Source: Candidatus Kapaibacterium sp. (GTDB taxonomy: Bacteria > Bacteroidota > Ignavibacteria > Kapaibacteriales > JAEUSM01). From it: 64,000 bases of DNA. Positions 1-7,878 of this stretch are shown here, in pieces. The stretch spans positions 83,548 through 147,547 of the forward strand of contig JAEUSM010000016.1 in the NCBI GenBank assembly GCA_016788785.1, in the 5' to 3' direction. The notes under the pieces are model-generated. The model was given only the letters and a program-made list of their open reading frames with translations, had not been told where the DNA came from and made no database searches. Position 1 is the first letter of the stretch; each line of letters opens with the position of its first letter. A program made the translations under genes and the position numbers.

Positions 1-301
1 AATCTTTTTTCTTCCGTATCAGATTCAAACATACTGTTCGAGTAATTCGGAACAACCAAGCAGGGAAATGACTAACTGGAGCAGAAGTTCTATAGTCAAT
101 GACACGAAGAAAGACTTCCTGTACGGCATCTTTTGCTTCACTCTTATTACCCATCATTCTTGCACAATATGAGTATACAGATTGTTGGAATTTTTTATAA
201 ATTCTTTCCAAAGCTGTCATATCTCCATTTTGAAATAAGAGAATGTCAGCTTGTAAGGCAGGGTCATCGTGAGAATGCCTTGGTGAATATTGAGTACTCA
301 T
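1..301 (-). CDS. ECF-type RNA polymerase sigma factor, 3' end cut by window edge
   Basis: The minus-strand frame from an ATG at 301 runs open to the window edge (100 codons). It reads as sigma-70 region 2: an acidic N-terminus, then a stretch with ARMMGNKSEAKDAVQEVF followed by the aromatic/basic FPAWLFRITRTVCLNLIR. This is the core-binding and -10-melting segment of extracytoplasmic-function sigma factors. A Shine-Dalgarno-like GAGGTG lies just upstream of the ATG and supports the start. Region 4, which reads the -35, lies outside the window. Any partner anti-sigma factor is also off-window, so the signal it answers is unknown. Family assignment is from sequence pattern only. Confidence 0.85.
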   Translation of the reverse strand, partial: MSTQYSPRHSHDDPALQADILLFQNGDMTALERIYKKFQQSVYSYCARMMGNKSEAKDAVQEVFLRVIDYRTSAPVSHFPAWLFRITRTVCLNLIRKKKD

Positions 302-432
302 ATCACACCTCAAGACCTTTTGGGTTAATTAAAGATTACGATTATTTAATAGTATATAGTTGCAAGTTACGAAAATTTTATGGATATATTACTATATTTC
401 TCAACGAATAACTTTGTAAGAAATTTCACAAT

Positions 433-969
433 TTACATTTGGCTTCTATATTCAGCAACATAGTCAACATAATTTTGAGCTGATTGATCAAATCGTTGTA
501 ATTCGTCCTCGCGTAATTCTCTAACTACTTTTGCTGGTACACCTGCAACTAATGTTCCTGATGGTACAACAAATCTTTCTGGTACGACAGTTCCCGCAGC
601 AACTAACGAATAGGATTCTACAACAGCTTGATCTAACACCTTCGCTCCCATCCCAATTAGGGTCAAATCTTTTATCGTACAACCATGTAACACCGCAGAG
701 TGTCCAATTGTTACAGAATCCCCAATATTTAATGGATATTTTTTATGTGTTACATGCAACATTGATAAATCTTGAATATTTGTGCGTTTACCAATTCGAA
801 TATAGTGAACATCTCCTCTGATGACGCAATTGTACCAAATTGATGAATCTTCGCCAATCTCAACATCTCCCAATATTACTGCTCCAGAACATAAAAAAAC
901 ACTTTCATGGATTTTGGGAGTCATTCCTTTATATGTTACAATTTGAGCATTATTACCTGTTTCTATCAT
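433..969 (-). CDS. Gamma carbonic anhydrase family protein
   Basis: This 178-aa protein is a left-handed beta-helix of hexapeptide repeats (residues about 20-145). Three histidines, H72, H90 and H95, sit in the spacing used by gamma-class carbonic anhydrases to bind the catalytic metal. Conserved R51, D53, Q66 and D67 are also present. Length matches the short YrdA/PaaY/CaiE-like subgroup, which lacks the acidic loop of the archaeal Cam enzyme. Whether it hydrates CO2 or is a CoA-transferase-like relative cannot be told from sequence. It is cytoplasmic, with no signal peptide. It lies 39 bp downstream of the lipoprotein gene on the same strand, so it may end that transcript. Confidence 0.88.
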   Translation of the reverse strand: MIETGNNAQIVTYKGMTPKIHESVFLCSGAVILGDVEIGEDSSIWYNCVIRGDVHYIRIGKRTNIQDLSMLHVTHKKYPLNIGDSVTIGHSAVLHGCTIKDLTLIGMGAKVLDQAVVESYSLVAAGTVVPERFVVPSGTLVAGVPAKVVRELREDELQRFDQSAQNYVDYVAEYRSQM

Positions 970-1008
970 TGCATTCCTTTAAAATTTGTATCTAAAATAT
1001 TATAACAA

Positions 1009-2217
1009 TTATTTTCTTGTTCTCAGTAAACGTAACGTTTTTTGAGTACCAAAAACTACTTCTCCATTAGGAGTAATTCCAAGTTTTAAATGAGCGATAA
1101 TGTCTTGTTGCAGCAAAAGGCTTCCTCTAAATTGTCCTGAATTGTGCAGAAAGTACAAACCACTATTGAATTGCGTACTACCCATAAACACCATATCATT
1201 TTGACTTACAAAAACTGGTGAAATTATTCTATGATCAAAAAACTTTTTCCACTCAACAACTCCATTCTCATTCATTGAAAGCACACAACTACGGTATTCT
1301 GCAACTCCTGGTTCATATAAAGACACAATTATTTTCCCAGAATCAGAGATACTAATAGATTTTGGATACATTGTGAGTGAAGTATTCTCCCATATTACTG
1401 TGGAATTAAATGCTATACGTTTACAAACAGTATTCCCAAATTCTTTTCCAATAAGTAACAAAGATTCCTTAAATAACATTGGAGAATGAACAACTTCAAA
1501 GCTTTTCGGTAAAGCTATTCTATGTAAAACGGTATTATTTGCCAGAGATCGTAATTCAATATTAGTTAGAGAGATTTCATCGTATGGAGAATTAAAACAA
1601 ACAAGTATATCATTTTCTGTAAAAGCCGGAAAAGGAGTTCGAATGGAAGTATCTCTAAATTCCCAGATTTTTTTTCCATCAAAGGAAAAATACCTTTTAT
1701 ATCCTCTATTATTTTGTATTACAACCCCTTTTTCCGTAGCTAATAATCCGTGAAAATATTCAAATCTATTCGGAGTGTATAACGGTAATTCAAAGCGAAA
1801 TATTCCATCCTTTGTTAGTGAAAGCAGACTATTTTGGGACGTTAGTGCATAGATATTTCCCATTGGATCTACAGCCATGGTTGCAACAACAAACCCTGAA
1901 TCTTTTAGTTGGTACTGCCAATCAACTGTTGCAAAAGTTGTTTGCAAAATTTTGCCAGTTTTCGTTGAGATAATCGTTTTAGAAGATGATATCGGCAAAG
2001 GATTTCCTAAGAAACCTTCAGTTGAATCTTCAGAAAATCCAGAGATTTGTTCAATAGCAAAACCACCATTCACAAAGGTAGATATCGAAGAGAAAAAATT
2101 CGAGCCATTTGGGTTACCAATTGAATTTATACTACCATTTGGGAAATTTACTTCTCGTTGACATGCACTTACTAGCACAAGTACCAATATCATCAAACCA
2201 AAGATTCTGCTAACCAT
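1009..2217 (-). CDS. Lipoprotein with PQQ-like beta-propeller
   Basis: A 402-aa exported lipoprotein. A short N-terminus with Arg4 and a hydrophobic run ends in a lipobox (LVSAC, Cys19). The rest is a repeated pattern of short beta strands with DGKKIWEF and NGVVEWKKFF-type units, typical of PQQ/quinoprotein-like propeller repeats without enzymatic residues. The start at 2217 overlaps the 3' end of the CCA-adding enzyme gene by 25 bp. An ATG at 2193 would give a TGATG junction, but it would leave only about ten residues before the cysteine with no positive charge, so 2217 is preferred. Substrate or partner unknown. Confidence 0.75.
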   Translation of the reverse strand: MVSRIFGLMILVLVLVSACQREVNFPNGSINSIGNPNGSNFFSSISTFVNGGFAIEQISGFSEDSTEGFLGNPLPISSSKTIISTKTGKILQTTFATVDWQYQLKDSGFVVATMAVDPMGNIYALTSQNSLLSLTKDGIFRFELPLYTPNRFEYFHGLLATEKGVVIQNNRGYKRYFSFDGKKIWEFRDTSIRTPFPAFTENDILVCFNSPYDEISLTNIELRSLANNTVLHRIALPKSFEVVHSPMLFKESLLLIGKEFGNTVCKRIAFNSTVIWENTSLTMYPKSISISDSGKIIVSLYEPGVAEYRSCVLSMNENGVVEWKKFFDHRIISPVFVSQNDMVFMGSTQFNSGLYFLHNSGQFRGSLLLQQDIIAHLKLGITPNGEVVFGTQKTLRLLRTRK

Positions 2218-3605
2218 ACTTCTTTATTTTTGTGTAAAAATTCTAAAGCTTCATTGTAATCATTTGCAATGATTCCATCAAGGATTGCTTCTTCGATATT
2301 CTTTTTGATATAACCAACCGTTTTTGAAGGTGTCAAATTGCAAATGTTCATTATTTCTTCACCACGAACTGGAGATTGGAATGCTTTTAATTGATCTCGT
2401 TCTTGAACTTCCAAGACTTTCTTTGCAACAATATCATAATTTTGCAAATATTTTTCCACCTTTTTTTGATTTTTCGAGGTAATATCTGCTCTACATAATT
2501 TGAACAAATCCTCCAAAGCCTCACCTGCCGTTGCAGCTAATCTTCGAATAGCAGAATCTGTTACCTCTTCATCAACTAACGCCATTGGACGCTGATGTAA
2601 ACGTATAAGCATTTCTACATATGGCAAATGTTCCAAAGGAAACTTCATTCTGCGAAAAATCTTCGATTGCATTCTTGCACCAATTTCCTCATGACCATGA
2701 AATGACCAACCTACTCCCTCAATAAACTTCTTTGTACGTGGTTTGGCAATATCATGCATCAAGGTAGCATAACGCAACCACAAATTTTCACTCGTCAACG
2801 CCAAATTGTCCAAAACTTCTAATGTATGCCAAAAAACATCTTTGTGTTTATATCCAACTCCATTGATTTGCACCAAATCGACTCCATTGAGAGCATAGAC
2901 TTCAGGAAATATAATTTCCAATATCCCAGTATGAAACAACAACCCAAGTGCAATTGATGGTTTTGGACTTGACAACATTTTCAAAAATTCTGAACTAATT
3001 CGTTCTTGTGAAATTATCGTTAATCTATGTTTGTATCGCGATAACGCTTCATATGTTATTGGCTCAATAGTACACTGCAACTGAGATGCAAATCGAATAC
3101 ATCGTAATATTCTTAGGGGATCATCATCAAAAGTTATATCAGGATCTTTTGGTGTTCGAATAATTTTTTCTTCCAAATCCTTTTTACCTTTAGTCAAATC
3201 AATGAGTTCACCAAAAGATTGTGAGTTTAGTGAAACAGCCAATGCATTGAGTGTAAAATCACGACGAAAAATATCATCCTCAAATGTTCCCTCTGTAACA
3301 ACTGGATTGCGACTTGTTTCATCGTAGGTCTCTTTTCTGGTTCCAACAAATTCCAACAAATACCCATTATAATGTATCATCGCCGTTCGAAATCTGGGGA
3401 AAGTATTTGCTGTTACGCCAATGGAAGCGGCAAATTGTTCTGCAAATTCAACTGCATCTCCACCAACAGTGAAGTCAATATCATAAACAACCCTGTCAAT
3501 GAGTAAATCTCGAACAAACCCACCAACAACCCATATAGGAACACCAATTTGGTCAGCAAAAGAACCAATTTTACGAAAAAGAGGGATTTGCAAATCAACA
3601 ATCAT
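2193..3605 (-). CDS. cca: CCA tRNA nucleotidyltransferase / poly(A) polymerase family, HD domain
   Basis: A 470-aa protein from the ATG at 3605. It begins with the class II nucleotidyltransferase core: VVGGFVRDLL at residues 26-35, then the metal-binding pair D42-x-D44. The RRDFTLNALA motif and the DPLRILRCIRFASQL motif follow, as in bacterial CCA-adding enzymes. A C-terminal HD domain carries LMHDIAKP. It would add or repair the 3' CCA of tRNAs in the cytoplasm; CCA-adding and poly(A) polymerases are hard to separate by sequence. The frame extends 27 codons further upstream, but that part is rich in F/Y/R and unlike the family, so the internal ATG was chosen. The encoded tmRNA also lacks CCA and would need such an enzyme. 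Confidence 0.9.
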   Translation of the reverse strand: MIVDLQIPLFRKIGSFADQIGVPIWVVGGFVRDLLIDRVVYDIDFTVGGDAVEFAEQFAASIGVTANTFPRFRTAMIHYNGYLLEFVGTRKETYDETSRNPVVTEGTFEDDIFRRDFTLNALAVSLNSQSFGELIDLTKGKKDLEEKIIRTPKDPDITFDDDPLRILRCIRFASQLQCTIEPITYEALSRYKHRLTIISQERISSEFLKMLSSPKPSIALGLLFHTGILEIIFPEVYALNGVDLVQINGVGYKHKDVFWHTLEVLDNLALTSENLWLRYATLMHDIAKPRTKKFIEGVGWSFHGHEEIGARMQSKIFRRMKFPLEHLPYVEMLIRLHQRPMALVDEEVTDSAIRRLAATAGEALEDLFKLCRADITSKNQKKVEKYLQNYDIVAKKVLEVQERDQLKAFQSPVRGEEIMNICNLTPSKTVGYIKKNIEEAILDGIIANDYNEALEFLHKNKEVWLAESLV

Positions 3606-3643
3606 GTGCAGTAAAAATATCTTATAAACGGAAAAACGGTATA

Positions 3644-3651
3644 CAAAAGTA
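3644..3651 (-). promoter_or_regulatory. Putative -7 promoter element of the CCA gene
   Basis: On the minus strand this reads TACTTTTG, which fits the Bacteroidota -7 consensus TAnnTTTG. It sits about 40 bp upstream of the chosen ATG at 3605. No clear TTTG/TTGG -33 box is at the expected 19 bp. Its position supports the shorter start for this gene, because the longer ORF would begin upstream of the promoter. Confidence 0.35.
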
Positions 3652-3691
3652 CGGAAATTAAACCGTATAGCATAGAAAAAGTTCATAATAG

Positions 3692-3722
3692 TTGGCAGTT
3701 TGCAAAGAATTGCTTATATTTG
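3692..3722 (+). promoter_or_regulatory. Putative promoter of the rplM-rpsI operon
   Basis: TTGG (3692-3695), 19 bp, then TATATTTG (3715-3722) matches the Bacteroidota primary-sigma consensus (TTTG at -33, TAnnTTTG at -7). The implied transcript start is near 3729, giving a leader of about 45 nt before the rplM start. The same TTGG-19-TAnnTTTG layout occurs upstream of rpsD. Confidence 0.6.
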
Positions 3723-3773
3723 TAGTCTTTACGAAAATTTCATTTTCTAAACATAACCTTAAGAAAGGCACCT

Positions 3774-4220
3774 GTGAAACCATCAACAAAAATCACGCGT
3801 TCAATACGCGATGAAGAAGTACCAAGAGCATGGTTAGTAGTTGACGCTGAAGGACAAACGTTAGGAAGACTTGCAACACAAGTAGCAACACTTATCCGTG
3901 GCAAACACAAAGCATTGTACACACCCCATGTAGATTGCGGAGATTTTGTTATCGTATTGAATGCTGACAAGATTCAATTGACTGGTAAGAGAACCGAAAT
4001 GAAGCAATATTTCCATTACACTGGGTATCCAGGTGGTGGTAGAATCCAAACGTTTACTGACCTCGTTAAACGCAAACCCGAATTTGTCATCGAACACGCT
4101 GTTAAAGGGATGCTCCCAAAAACTCGTCTTGGCAAAGCTATGGTCAAAAAACTAAAAGTGTACCGTGGAGATACACACCCGCATGAAGCACAATCTCCTC
4201 AACAATTTAATTTACTGTAA
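3774..4220 (+). CDS. rplM: 50S ribosomal protein L13
   Basis: 148 aa, the usual length of bacterial L13, an early-assembling large-subunit protein that binds 23S rRNA. The family core is visible: WLVVDAEGQTLGRLATQVA, then the LRGK-like LIRGKHK segment, YTPHVDCGDFVIVLNADK, and the C-terminal HAVKGMLPKTRLGK motif. Translation starts at GTG 3774, with AAGAAAGG about 6 nt upstream. It is first in a run with rpsI 22 bp downstream, the near-universal rplM-rpsI pair. Confidence 0.97.
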   Translation: MKPSTKITRSIRDEEVPRAWLVVDAEGQTLGRLATQVATLIRGKHKALYTPHVDCGDFVIVLNADKIQLTGKRTEMKQYFHYTGYPGGGRIQTFTDLVKRKPEFVIEHAVKGMLPKTRLGKAMVKKLKVYRGDTHPHEAQSPQQFNLL

Positions 4221-4242
4221 TTTTTAACAAATTTCAATCCCA

Positions 4243-4626
4243 ATGGCAAATACTGGAACAGGAAGACGTAAAACTGCTGTTGCACAAGTTCGTTTAACTC
4301 AAGGGACAGGTAAAGTGCTTATTAATAAAAGAACACTTGAAGAATACTTCCCAGTTGAAACAACACGCAATGATGCTTTTTTACCGTTTACAGTTACGAA
4401 CACTATGGGTCAATTCGACGTTTTTATCACCGTCAAAGGTGGTGGAAAAACTGGTCAAGGTGGTGCTGTAAAATTAGGCATCGCTCGTGCATTAGTTGAA
4501 TATAACGAAGAATTCCGTACTGTGTTACGAAAGTTTGATTCCCTTACTCGTGATCCAAGAATGGTTGAGCGTAAAAAATACGGCTTGAAAAAAGCTCGTA
4601 AACGCTTCCAATTCTCAAAACGTTAA
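4243..4626 (+). CDS. rpsI: 30S ribosomal protein S9
   Basis: 127 aa, matching bacterial S9. It opens with the conserved GRRKTAVAQVRL stretch, contains the GGGKTGQGGAVKLGIARAL core, and ends in the basic tail KKARKRFQFSKR whose terminal SKR reaches the P-site tRNA in the ribosome. It follows rplM by 22 bp and is clearly co-transcribed with it. The next gene, rpsB, starts 161 bp further on after a strong hairpin, so S9 may be the end of one transcript. Confidence 0.97.
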   Translation: MANTGTGRRKTAVAQVRLTQGTGKVLINKRTLEEYFPVETTRNDAFLPFTVTNTMGQFDVFITVKGGGKTGQGGAVKLGIARALVEYNEEFRTVLRKFDSLTRDPRMVERKKYGLKKARKRFQFSKR

Positions 4627-4643
4627 TCGGAATTTCGGACTTT

Positions 4644-4673
4644 CACCCCAATTCCCTTTTTCGAATTGGGGTG
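4644..4673 (+). promoter_or_regulatory. Perfect 11-bp hairpin in the rpsI-rpsB gap
   Basis: CACCCCAATTC (4644-4654) pairs perfectly with GAATTGGGGTG (4663-4673) across an 8-nt loop. No T tract follows, so it is not a classic intrinsic terminator on the plus strand. The remaining 114 nt before rpsB hold a direct GTATAC pair (about 4692 and 4752) and a TTTTG/CAAAA mini-stem. It could be a terminator-like end for rplM-rpsI or part of an S2-responsive rpsB leader, as S2 autoregulation is known in other bacteria; the sequence alone does not decide. Confidence 0.5.
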
Positions 4674-4787
4674 GCTTACAAAATAATCATGTATACGAAT
4701 TCTTTTGTGTGTGGCTTTTTGAATTGCAAAAGGTTAGCGAAAGTGAGAAGTATACAGTAGTTTAATAACACAAACATTACATTTACA

Positions 4788-5606
4788 ATGAAAAATTACG
4801 TTGAAATTGAAGGGTTGCTCGAATCCGGTGCTCACTTTGGTCACCTAACTCGTCGCTGGAACCCAAAAATGAATCCGTTTATCTTTACTGAAAGAAGCGG
4901 TATTCACATTATCGACCTTCGTAAAACTCAAGCGTTAGTCAATGTTGCTCGTGAAGCAGCTTATGAGTTCTCCTCTGAAGGAAAATCGATTCTATTTGTT
5001 GGTACTAAAAGCCAAGCTAAAGAAATTGTCAAAATTCAAGCTCTTCGTTGCAACACACACTATGTTGCAGACCGTTGGCTTGGAGGAATGTTAACAAACT
5101 TCCCAACCATCCGTAAATCTATCAAAAGACTCACTACTATCGACAAAATGCAGGTCGACGGTACTTTTGAAAAAGTAACTAAAAAAGAACGTTTGATGTT
5201 ATCTCGTGAAAGAGAAAAACTTCGTCGTGTATTCGGTGGTATCGAAGAAATGCGTCGTTTACCGTCAGTACTTTTTGTTATTGATATTAAAAAAGAACAC
5301 ATTGCAATCAACGAAGCTCGTTCATTGGGTATACCTGTTATCGGTATCGTTGACACAAATTGCGACCCTACATTAGTAGATTATCCAATTCCGGCAAATG
5401 ATGATTCTATCAAATCAATTGAGTTAATCACTTCTATCATTGCTGATGCAGTATTAGAAGGTAACGAAATTGCTAAAACTCGCCAACTTGACATCCCACC
5501 TGCTGATAAAGATGCAGAAGAAACAGATCGTCAACCGAAGCGTAAATTCCGTGAACGTCGCCCAGGTGGTGGAAATAATCCTCGCCAAGGTCAAGACAAC
5601 GGTTAA
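4788..5606 (+). CDS. rpsB: 30S ribosomal protein S2
   Basis: 272 aa. The S2 signature is clear: [19 protein letters not shown] near the start, [10 protein letters not shown], the [16 protein letters not shown] segment, and [28 protein letters not shown]. The last roughly 35 residues are a charged, Arg/Gly-rich tail beyond the usual core (E. coli S2 is about 241 aa). It binds the 30S head/body junction and helps recruit S1 where S1 exists. tsf follows after 51 bp, the standard rpsB-tsf arrangement. Confidence 0.97.
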   Translation: MKNYVEIEGLLESGAHFGHLTRRWNPKMNPFIFTERSGIHIIDLRKTQALVNVAREAAYEFSSEGKSILFVGTKSQAKEIVKIQALRCNTHYVADRWLGGMLTNFPTIRKSIKRLTTIDKMQVDGTFEKVTKKERLMLSREREKLRRVFGGIEEMRRLPSVLFVIDIKKEHIAINEARSLGIPVIGIVDTNCDPTLVDYPIPANDDSIKSIELITSIIADAVLEGNEIAKTRQLDIPPADKDAEETDRQPKRKFRERRPGGGNNPRQGQDNG

Positions 5607-5657
5607 TTCTAACTACGATATTTTATATAACCCTTAAATAGAAATTTGGATATTACT

Positions 5658-6521
5658 ATGGCTACAATAACGCCACAAATGGTAAAAGACTTACGTGAAC
5701 GCACCGGTGCAGGTATGGCTGAGTGCAAAAAAGCATTAGAACACTCTGAAGGTTCTATGGAAGGTGCTATCGAATTTTTAAGAAAACGTGGTGCTGCTTC
5801 TGCTGAAAAACGTGCTGACAGAAATGCAAACGAAGGTATGGTTGTTGCTCTTTCTTCTTCTGATTTGAAAGAAGCTGCAATCGTTGAAGTAAATTGTGAA
5901 ACTGACTTTGTTGCTCGTAACGAAGAGTTTGTACAGTTTGTTGACTCAATTGCTTCTACAGTATTAAGCTCTAAAGCTGCTGATGAAAACCAAGTTTGGA
6001 ATTCTTCCGTTGGTGAGAAAACTTTAGGAAATCTTCGTGATGAAATCCTTGCGAAATTTTCTGAAAAAATCGAACTTCGTCGTTTTTCAGTTGTTTCTCA
6101 ACCTTCTGGTTATGTAGCTTCTTACATCCACCCTGGTAACAAACTTGCTGTGTTAGTTGAATTCAATCAACCGCTTTCTGATGCAGGGAAAGTACTTGCT
6201 CGTGATATCGCTATGCAAATTGCTGCTATGCGTCCTATCGCTGTTAGCAGAGAAGGTGTTGATACTGCTGTGTTGGAAAAAGAAATTGAAATTTACAAAG
6301 ACAAAGCCTTAGCAGAAGGAAAAAAACCTGAAATCGCTGAGAAAATTGCTCAAGGTCAATTGAACAAATTTTACCAAGAAAATTGTTTATTAGAACAAGC
6401 TTTTGTAAAAGATTCAAAAATGACAGTCAATGATGTTGTTGCTCAAATTGGAAAAGAATCTGGCAACGATGTTACAATTACAGCGTTCAAACGCTTTGCA
6501 TTAGGCGAGTCGCTTTCCTAA
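5658..6521 (+). CDS. tsf: Translation elongation factor Ts
   Basis: 287 aa from ATG 5658; a TTG four codons upstream is in frame but not needed. The N-terminal UBA-like segment reads [20 protein letters not shown], and the core contains the EF-Tu-contacting [16 protein letters not shown] motif. EF-Ts is the nucleotide-exchange factor that recycles EF-Tu-GDP. The full-length two-subdomain core is present and ends with [23 protein letters not shown]. It is followed 11 bp later by a strong terminator hairpin. Confidence 0.97.
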   Translation: MATITPQMVKDLRERTGAGMAECKKALEHSEGSMEGAIEFLRKRGAASAEKRADRNANEGMVVALSSSDLKEAAIVEVNCETDFVARNEEFVQFVDSIASTVLSSKAADENQVWNSSVGEKTLGNLRDEILAKFSEKIELRRFSVVSQPSGYVASYIHPGNKLAVLVEFNQPLSDAGKVLARDIAMQIAAMRPIAVSREGVDTAVLEKEIEIYKDKALAEGKKPEIAEKIAQGQLNKFYQENCLLEQAFVKDSKMTVNDVVAQIGKESGNDVTITAFKRFALGESLS

Positions 6522-6532
6522 TTGTTTTTTTT

Positions 6533-6565
6533 AAAAAGGTAACCAAATTGGTTACCTTTTTTTTT
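6533..6565 (+). terminator. Intrinsic terminator between tsf and pyrH
   Basis: GGTAACC (6538-6544), a 5-nt AAATT loop, GGTTACC (6550-6556), then nine T. The five A before the stem extend the pairing and make it bidirectional in form. It ends only 22 bp before the pyrH ATG, so pyrH expression would need read-through or antitermination. Confidence 0.85.
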
Positions 6566-6586
6566 ACCTTTTATTTCGTTATCTCT

Positions 6587-7312
6587 ATGCAACATCCTCG
6601 TTTTAAAAGAATACTACTCAAATTAAGTGGTGAAGCACTTATGGGTAATCAACAATATGGTATTGATGCGAAAGTATTGACTGCCTTTGCTCAAGAAGTT
6701 GCTGAAATTCACCGTATTGGCGTGCAAATTGGGCTTGTCATTGGTGGTGGGAACATTATTCGTGGTGATCAAGCGGCCGCTCAAGGTATTGACAAAGTCT
6801 CTGGTGATTATATGGGGATGTTAGCAACCGTCATCAATGCTATTGCGATGCAAAATGCTTTGGAGCAACAAGGCGTTCCTACCAGATTGCAAACTTCCAT
6901 TGCTATGGCTCAAATTGCCGAACCGTACATACGCAGACGAGCTATGAGACATTTGGAAAAAAATCGTGTTGTTATTTTTGGTGCTGGAACTGGTAACCCT
7001 TATTTTACAACAGATACAACCGCTGTTCTTCGTGCGATTGAAATTGAATCCGAAGTTGTCATCAAAGGCACTAAGGTTGACGGTATTTATGATGCTGACC
7101 CAGTAAAAGTCCCAACGGCAAAGAGATTTGATAGAGTTTCCTTTGACCATGTCATTGAAAACAAACTCTCAGTAATGGATTTTACTGCCATGACACTTTG
7201 CCGTGAAAATGGTTTACCAATATTGGTATTCAATATGAACGGTGAAGGAAACCTCAAAAAACTCATCCTCGGAGACACCTCCATAGCCACCATCGTCGGT
7301 AATCTGTCGTAA
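6587..7312 (+). CDS. pyrH: UMP kinase
   Basis: 241 aa from ATG 6587; the longer in-frame TTG start lies inside the terminator loop and was rejected. Amino-acid-kinase-fold motifs are present: [11 protein letters not shown] at the N-terminus, [11 protein letters not shown], and [13 protein letters not shown] in the ATP/UMP-binding half. It phosphorylates UMP to UDP, typically as a hexamer, in the cytoplasm. Position after rpsB-tsf is conserved across bacteria, but frr, which often follows, is missing here. No clear Shine-Dalgarno is seen, and the leader after the terminator is only about 20 nt. Confidence 0.96.
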   Translation: MQHPRFKRILLKLSGEALMGNQQYGIDAKVLTAFAQEVAEIHRIGVQIGLVIGGGNIIRGDQAAAQGIDKVSGDYMGMLATVINAIAMQNALEQQGVPTRLQTSIAMAQIAEPYIRRRAMRHLEKNRVVIFGAGTGNPYFTTDTTAVLRAIEIESEVVIKGTKVDGIYDADPVKVPTAKRFDRVSFDHVIENKLSVMDFTAMTLCRENGLPILVFNMNGEGNLKKLILGDTSIATIVGNLS

Positions 7313-7338
7313 AATAAAATTTCATAGTCCATTTATTG

Positions 7339-7364
7339 AGACGCCCATATCGGGCGTCTTTTTT
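7339..7364 (+). terminator. Intrinsic terminator of pyrH
   Basis: AGACGCCC (7339-7346), ATATC loop, GGGCGTCT (7352-7359), then a T run to 7364. The hairpin belongs to the same dispersed GAGACGC.../...GCGTCTC family seen at 9489-9512, 29149-29181 and 41258-41285, so a repeat element appears to serve as terminator. Confidence 0.85.
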
Positions 7365-7380
7365 GTTAGGAAGAAGATAT

Positions 7381-7680
7381 TCACTTCTTGAGGGGTGCCG
7401 TCTTCGGCGGGGTGGCTTTTAATAAAAAAAACATCACCCTCTCCACTTGTAGGAGAGGTGTCATTCAGTTAAAATACCACCCCGACCTTCAGGCACCCCT
7501 CCTAATTTAGGAGGGGAGTTTTAAACTGCTCCCCTTTGAGGGGAGCTGTCCGAAGGACTGAGGGGTTTTCTTCACACCCAAGACGCAAAGCATTGCCTCT
7601 CTACGAATACGAATGGAAATCTCCCTCTCCCCTTGAGGGAGAGGGTTGGGGTGAGGGGTAATTCTGAAAAAAAAAACATC
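7381..7680. repeat. Intergenic repeat island 1
   Basis: No coding potential is seen here. The stretch is built of short modules found again in other gaps: GAGGGGTGCC...CGGGGTGG at 7391-7412; a CTCTCC/GGAGAG unit near 7438; a composite module at 7477-7614 with CACCCC...CCTCCTAATTTAGGAGGGG, a CCCCTTTGAGGGG hairpin and an AGACGCAAAGCATTGC hairpin; and CCCTCTCC...GGAGAGGG at 7622-7645. Many are imperfect palindromes. The 7477-7614 module recurs almost intact at 9386-9522. Confidence 0.8.
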
Positions 7681-7682
7681 AT

Positions 7683-7829
7683 AGGAGCGAGGTCACTTCG
7701 AGCGGTGATAGAACATGCGATGCTGCCGATAATGTACGTTCCCCGACAAAAAGGGCGTACTCACCTGCACCATCACCAAAGACGTCATCACCAATAAAGC
7801 CGAACCATTCTACACCTTCAAAAAATAAC
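7683..7829 (+). pseudogene. Duplicated 3' fragment of clpX, frameshifted
   Basis: This segment is nearly identical to the clpX 3' end at 12362-12509, beginning AGGAGCGAGGTCACTTCGAG and running to the stop codon. A net 2-nt loss after ATAATGTAC (GATGTCC in clpX, GTTCC here) breaks the frame, and about six or seven substitutions follow. There is no start codon or upstream clpX sequence, so it cannot encode a protein. The clpX terminator is copied too. It is a non-functional remnant of a segmental duplication; a role as a recombination tract is possible but unproven. Confidence 0.9.
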
Positions 7830-7858
7830 AAAAAAGCCCACGTAAGTGGGCTTTTTTT
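7830..7858 (+). terminator. Copied clpX terminator
   Basis: AGCCCAC (7835-7841), GTAA loop, GTGGGCT (7846-7852), T run to 7858; A run on the left side, so it works in both directions. It differs from the clpX terminator only in the loop region. It probably now ends the minus-strand lipoprotein gene that stops at 7879. Confidence 0.85.
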
Positions 7859-7878
7859 GGGTGTTGATGGTGGTAAAC

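Noticed and set aside
133..411. 92-codon plus-strand ORF
   Set aside because: It is the complement of the sigma factor gene and its leader, which has a clear family match.
3606..3686. Longer N-terminus of the CCA-adding enzyme
   Set aside because: Residues before the ATG at 3605 are unlike the family, and a promoter-like TACTTTTG lies inside that extension.
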